In this document: piece after piece, positions 60,209-64,000 of the stretch
Position numbering within the stretch: position 1 is the first letter of the stretch
Layout: every line of letters starts with the position of its first letter
DNA from: Halictus rubicundus
Lineage: Eukaryota > Arthropoda > Insecta > Hymenoptera > Halictidae
Length of the DNA: 64,000 bases
Assembly (NCBI RefSeq): GCF_050948215.1
Contig: NC_135156.1
Span: forward strand, 19,198,757 to 19,262,756
Reading direction: 5' to 3'
Program-made: the position numbers and the translations under genes
Notes under the pieces: generated by a model
The model's database searches: none
Told to the model about the DNA's origin: nothing
Seen by the model: only the letters and a program-made list of their open reading frames with translations

Positions 60209-63200
60209 ATGGCTAAGTCATCGCTCCTGTATTACCTTGGTACCCTTCTACTAACACTAAGTGAGTATTCTAACGATATACGTCGAGCGATAAAATGAAA
60301 ACCATGTTCATTTCACTCTAAATCAAAATTCGAATCTTCCTGGTTTCAGGTGTCTGGGGACAAGAAAATGCAATTCGAAACCTTTCACCATCTCTTCAAG
60401 AGTGTTATGAAAATAAGTTTCTTTTACAAAGAGATAACAGACTGCCGCACACTTTGAACACGTTCGTCTCGATATTACGGAAAATCGAAAATTCAGAAGG
60501 TTTTAATATGGATTTGAGGACTTTATCTATTGCTCTCTTACATCGGTAAGACCAGCGATGATGTTATACAATAATATAATACGAAAATGCGATACGATTA
60601 AGAACGATTTCATAGATATTTGAAATGTATAGTTTTAGACAAGATGGAATTGTACCAAATCCCGAGGTTTCCATGCAAGATGGGGTAACACCTTATGGAC
60701 CGTTTGCTCGGCAATTTTACCGTCATGCCGAAACCCTTAAACTTATACCAGGAGATGCACGGCAATTTCCTAACAATAGCATCACAAACGTTGAAAGGGT
60801 ACAACCAACAGATTACATTTACCCCTAGCCAGCTCGTGCACTTGTTACTCGAGCGTCTCAAATATTTCATATTTAATATTATATTATGTCTTTTTACAGT
60901 GTACGTTGCACTTCATGTTATCCAGTAGCATCGAAATCTTCCACAGAGGAGACGAAGCAAAAGTGTGCAGATACGCGAATGCATACAGGTACCCGAGAAG
61001 CGTTTCGGATCACGATGATGCGACAAGCAAAGGTACCAACGACGCGGAAACCGACGATGATAATGCTTATGAAGCAGAAACTTTAACACCCGATGAATTG
61101 TAAGTGAAATCGTCGCAGTTTCAGTTGCAATTGCCATAGGATAGCTATATTGAGATACATACATATGTATGTAGAATGAAGTATAAATAACGTATTCGTG
61201 AAATTATAGAGAAACCAAGTCCAATCCGAAGGATGAGAGAAATAAAGATACAGTCGATCCAAATTCACTGTATCCGGAATTACCACCAAAGAATCCGAAA
61301 CTGCGGCAACTACCTCAAAGCAAATGCCCTGTAGAGAATGGAGTCATAAAGACCCCGTGCGTCTAATCTTTCTCTAAACTCTAAACTCTAAACTCTAAAC
61401 TCTGAACTCTGCACCGAATGCAAACCAATCGGTAAGATATTTAATGGACTGAATGAATTATTCTAATAAAACACATTTTAGATGGGGCGTTGTTTCTCCT
61501 GGTCTGGTTCTTTCCGCGATAGCAGCTGCAACAGAACCGCAAACAACGGTCAAATTGCAAGATGTACAATCTGATTTATTAAAGGAATATAATACGAATA
61601 TGCTATCAGATATGACCATAGACAATAAATGGTTCGCCACTTTAGCTGGTAAGATAGACCTCTCCAACTATTGCACCATACGTGTAAATACATACAATCA
61701 AATTTGTCTTTTCTCACCCGTATTTCTTTCGATAGGAGACTTGGCAGAGGTTGCTTTAATACAAGGTCCTACAAAGTCAAAAGTTAGCGTCGGGACAACT
61801 GGTCATTGGAATTCTACTGCACTGCCACGCTGGTATTTTTTGGATTCGAATGAAACATTTGAAATGACAACAGCAGAAATAAGAGGCGATTTAGATGGTT
61901 TAATCTTGGCCAATGAAATCACTAAATTGTATTCGAACAGACCCAGTTTGAGACTATCACAAGTATTTGACATGTACTACAGCGAGCGAGGATTGTTTGA
62001 ACCGTCGATCAGAGCATGCAATCGCAGAACCTTATTCACAGCTGTGGCTTCCAACGAAACAATGACTAACCAGGTATAGCTTTTACAGATATAGCAAAAC
62101 TTTCATAACTCTTCGAATACATACCTTCTAACGGTGTATTCTCGCTGTATGTTCTCGTTTCTAGACGTATAGCGCTGCTGTACTATTACATCCTAATATA
62201 GCAGCAGCTACGCTCGATTTAGAAAAAATGAAGCAGTTTTCAGTACAAGCGGTGAACGATTTAATAACATACGTTCGTAAGTATAGATCTTTGCATCTTT
62301 GAATATCAGTGTCGATATCAAGTCCTGGAAAACCTTTAATCAGTTTTCTTAAATTGATTTGATTATTCTTACAGCTTCGTCGATGAATATGGACCTCACG
62401 TGCGAGAAGACAGATTCCTTAAACGACTTCCGACAAGCAAACGTTGACTTGACTATAATTCTAGATACAACCTGGGCTTTTTCTGCGATACAACCCATTC
62501 TCGCGTAAGTTTTTATACCCATACAAGATACATATTTGTTCGAGTTAGAATGCGCATCATATGAAATCAAGCTGAGAAGAAAATTGTTCTGTATCTTCCA
62601 GAACATTGTTAGACGGCATAGAGCTAAACCAATTTAATAGCAATTTCACGCTAATAAATGGCCACGATGGAACTGAGATTATAAACAGTACATTCAGTAT
62701 TCTGGACTTCTATGCTTACAATTCATCGCACTATGACAATAGTACGTATTTCACGCTATATTTCATATTCGTAATTACGTGAATAACGAATGAGCCAAAC
62801 TGAACGAGTAAAACCATCTTTAAATATGGGAATCTGTTTCCAGTTACGCACTCATTTGATTTGCCAAAATCGATCGATAAAGTACAACAGCGTTTAGAGG
62901 ACAAATTGAATAATGAACGCAACCGAAGTGATGGCGGTGCAAGATCTGACATTGTTTTAATTATTCCATATATTTCGGCTATTAACGATGGCGATAAAGA
63001 TTACTGTTTGGGCAAGATATTACGAATGCGCGAGCAAATACCGGGTAAGCGATGAGTCATATTCGTTAAAACATTCTTATCTATATTTATTCTTCGATTC
63101 ATTGAATCGTAAAGTCAACATAGATTATAGATTGTACTATGACAGAGTATACTATTTCTGTTCAGACACAACCTTCCTTATTATGGCATACGGATCCAAA

Positions 63201-64000
63201 GATACGTGGTCCGAATTCGTTAAAAATCCTGCAACAGATCTGTTCACCATCGGCATCGGCGATACAGAAGATGCTTTGTCACCGATAACCAATTTGATCT
63301 CCAGAATAAAACAAGGTGAAAGAATTTGTGCTGTTGGTATTTTACTCAACTTTGCATTTCGTATTGAGAGAAAAAAAAATATATATATATATACACACTT
63401 TTTTTGCAGTTCCTAAACGTCTTATCAATACACAATGTGGTTCAAATTACGTTTCGACTGGACAATCAAATGCATACGTTGATTATGTCCCACCAAATGG
63501 TGTTAATTTGTACAGATTACATCCTAATTATTTTTTCAAACCTGACGGTTCTGCTACAGTAAAGGTAAAATTTCCGTTCGAGCAGATCATTTTAATCCAT
63601 GGTTGTTCACACGATACATAAATCATCTTTGAATCTTCCTAGATTCAAGGCTCCAGCTTAGATAATCTGACTATATGCTCGGCACGAGAACCGCTGCATG
63701 CTAATGCAACGCAAATCGCAACGTCTAAAACATGCGTATCTGTGACTGGCGAAGCATATAATGTCACAATTTCTTGCGCCGATACTACTTTCATTCATGA
63801 GTGCCCACCGCTTTATTTGTCTGTAACTGCAAATTCCACAAGTCTGTCAGCATCGTGCACAGGTAAACACTATTATTTTGCCTACTGTTACACAAGAAAA
63901 TCAATAAGAATATAGAGGAATCCGTAAATGTTAATCTTCCTTCCTATCGTTTCTTTTTCTTTCAGATCGTCAAAAGTGCCGATTTTTAACTTCAATTAAA
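60209..64000 (+). CDS. Secreted protein with VWA-like domain, paralogue B (partial, runs off the right edge)
   Basis: Paralogue of the minus-strand neighbour; not recognised by name. Exons: 60209-60260, 60350-60545, 60633-60798, 60900-61099, 61210-61356, 61482-61648, 61736-62073, 62165-62276, 62375-62504, 62602-62741, 62844-63044, 63166-63315, 63410-63564, 63643-63862, 63966-beyond 64000. Signal peptide MAKSSLLYYLGTLLLTLSVW. Shared blocks with paralogue A: VERC(T/M)LH, LRLSQ(V/I)(F/L)DMYYS, (S/N)IRACNR. The VWA-like part shows VDLTIILDTTWAFSAIQPIL (DTTWA where a MIDAS would be DxSxS), SDIVLIIPYISAIND and TDLFTIGIGDTEDALSPITN, the last close to the end of a VWA domain. An acidic linker (SDHDDATSKGTNDAETDDDN, residues about 172-191) is missing from paralogue A. 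Expected to be extracellular. Confidence 0.8.
61368..61408. repeat. 7-bp tandem repeat (CTCTAAA)n in an intron of paralogue B
   Basis: Four to five units of CTCTAAA, then CTCTGAA, directly after the donor of exon 5. Confidence 0.8.

Overview
This is nuclear genomic DNA from an insect, probably a hymenopteran (bee, ant or wasp); that order is an inference. The evidence is multi-exon genes with short GT-AG introns, AT-rich noncoding DNA with scattered CpG-rich patches, an insect-type receptor phosphatase Ptp10D, long (CT)n tracts and several families of short inverted-repeat transposons. No bacterial, viral, CRISPR, rRNA or complete tRNA feature was seen. Exons were assembled by hand by joining open frames at GT/AG sites and checking that codon phase carries through every junction.

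Region 1 (175-29442, minus): the 5' two-thirds of the receptor tyrosine phosphatase gene Ptp10D. A signal-peptide exon (29359-29442) is separated by an 18.7-kb first intron from eleven fibronectin-III exons (175-10623). The transmembrane and phosphatase exons lie beyond the left edge. Its introns carry most of the small transposons, including a piggyBac-like MITE at 2994-3290 and a TA-flanked MITE at 9095-9291. Region 2 (29470-36054) holds a CpG-rich probable promoter/5'UTR of Ptp10D and then a 4-kb nest of repeats: inverted arms with a 30-bp minisatellite around a 1.6-kb near-perfect palindrome.

Region 3 (36055-55777) is a dense block of housekeeping and trafficking genes: Actr10 (+, dynactin pointed-end complex), eIF3f (-, translation initiation), DENND1/connecdenn (+, Rab35 exchange factor of clathrin traffic), cytosolic valyl-tRNA synthetase (-) and Nup133 (+, nuclear pore Y complex). 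Pairs are convergent (Actr10/eIF3f, DENND1/ValRS) or divergent with 0.7-0.8 kb between start codons (eIF3f/DENND1, ValRS/Nup133).

Region 4 (55965-64000): two head-to-head paralogous genes for a secreted or GPI-anchored family that I do not recognise by name, with a VWA-like domain. The minus copy is complete (783 aa); the plus copy runs off the right edge.

The most striking observation is in ValRS. Between the catalytic core and the anticodon-binding domain the reading frame carries about 65 residues resembling the GST-C-like N-terminal domain of elongation factor eEF1B beta/delta, followed by an Asn/Ser tract, while the usual N-terminal GST domain of animal ValRS is absent. The paralogous pair in region 4 and the nested palindrome in region 2 are the next most interesting.
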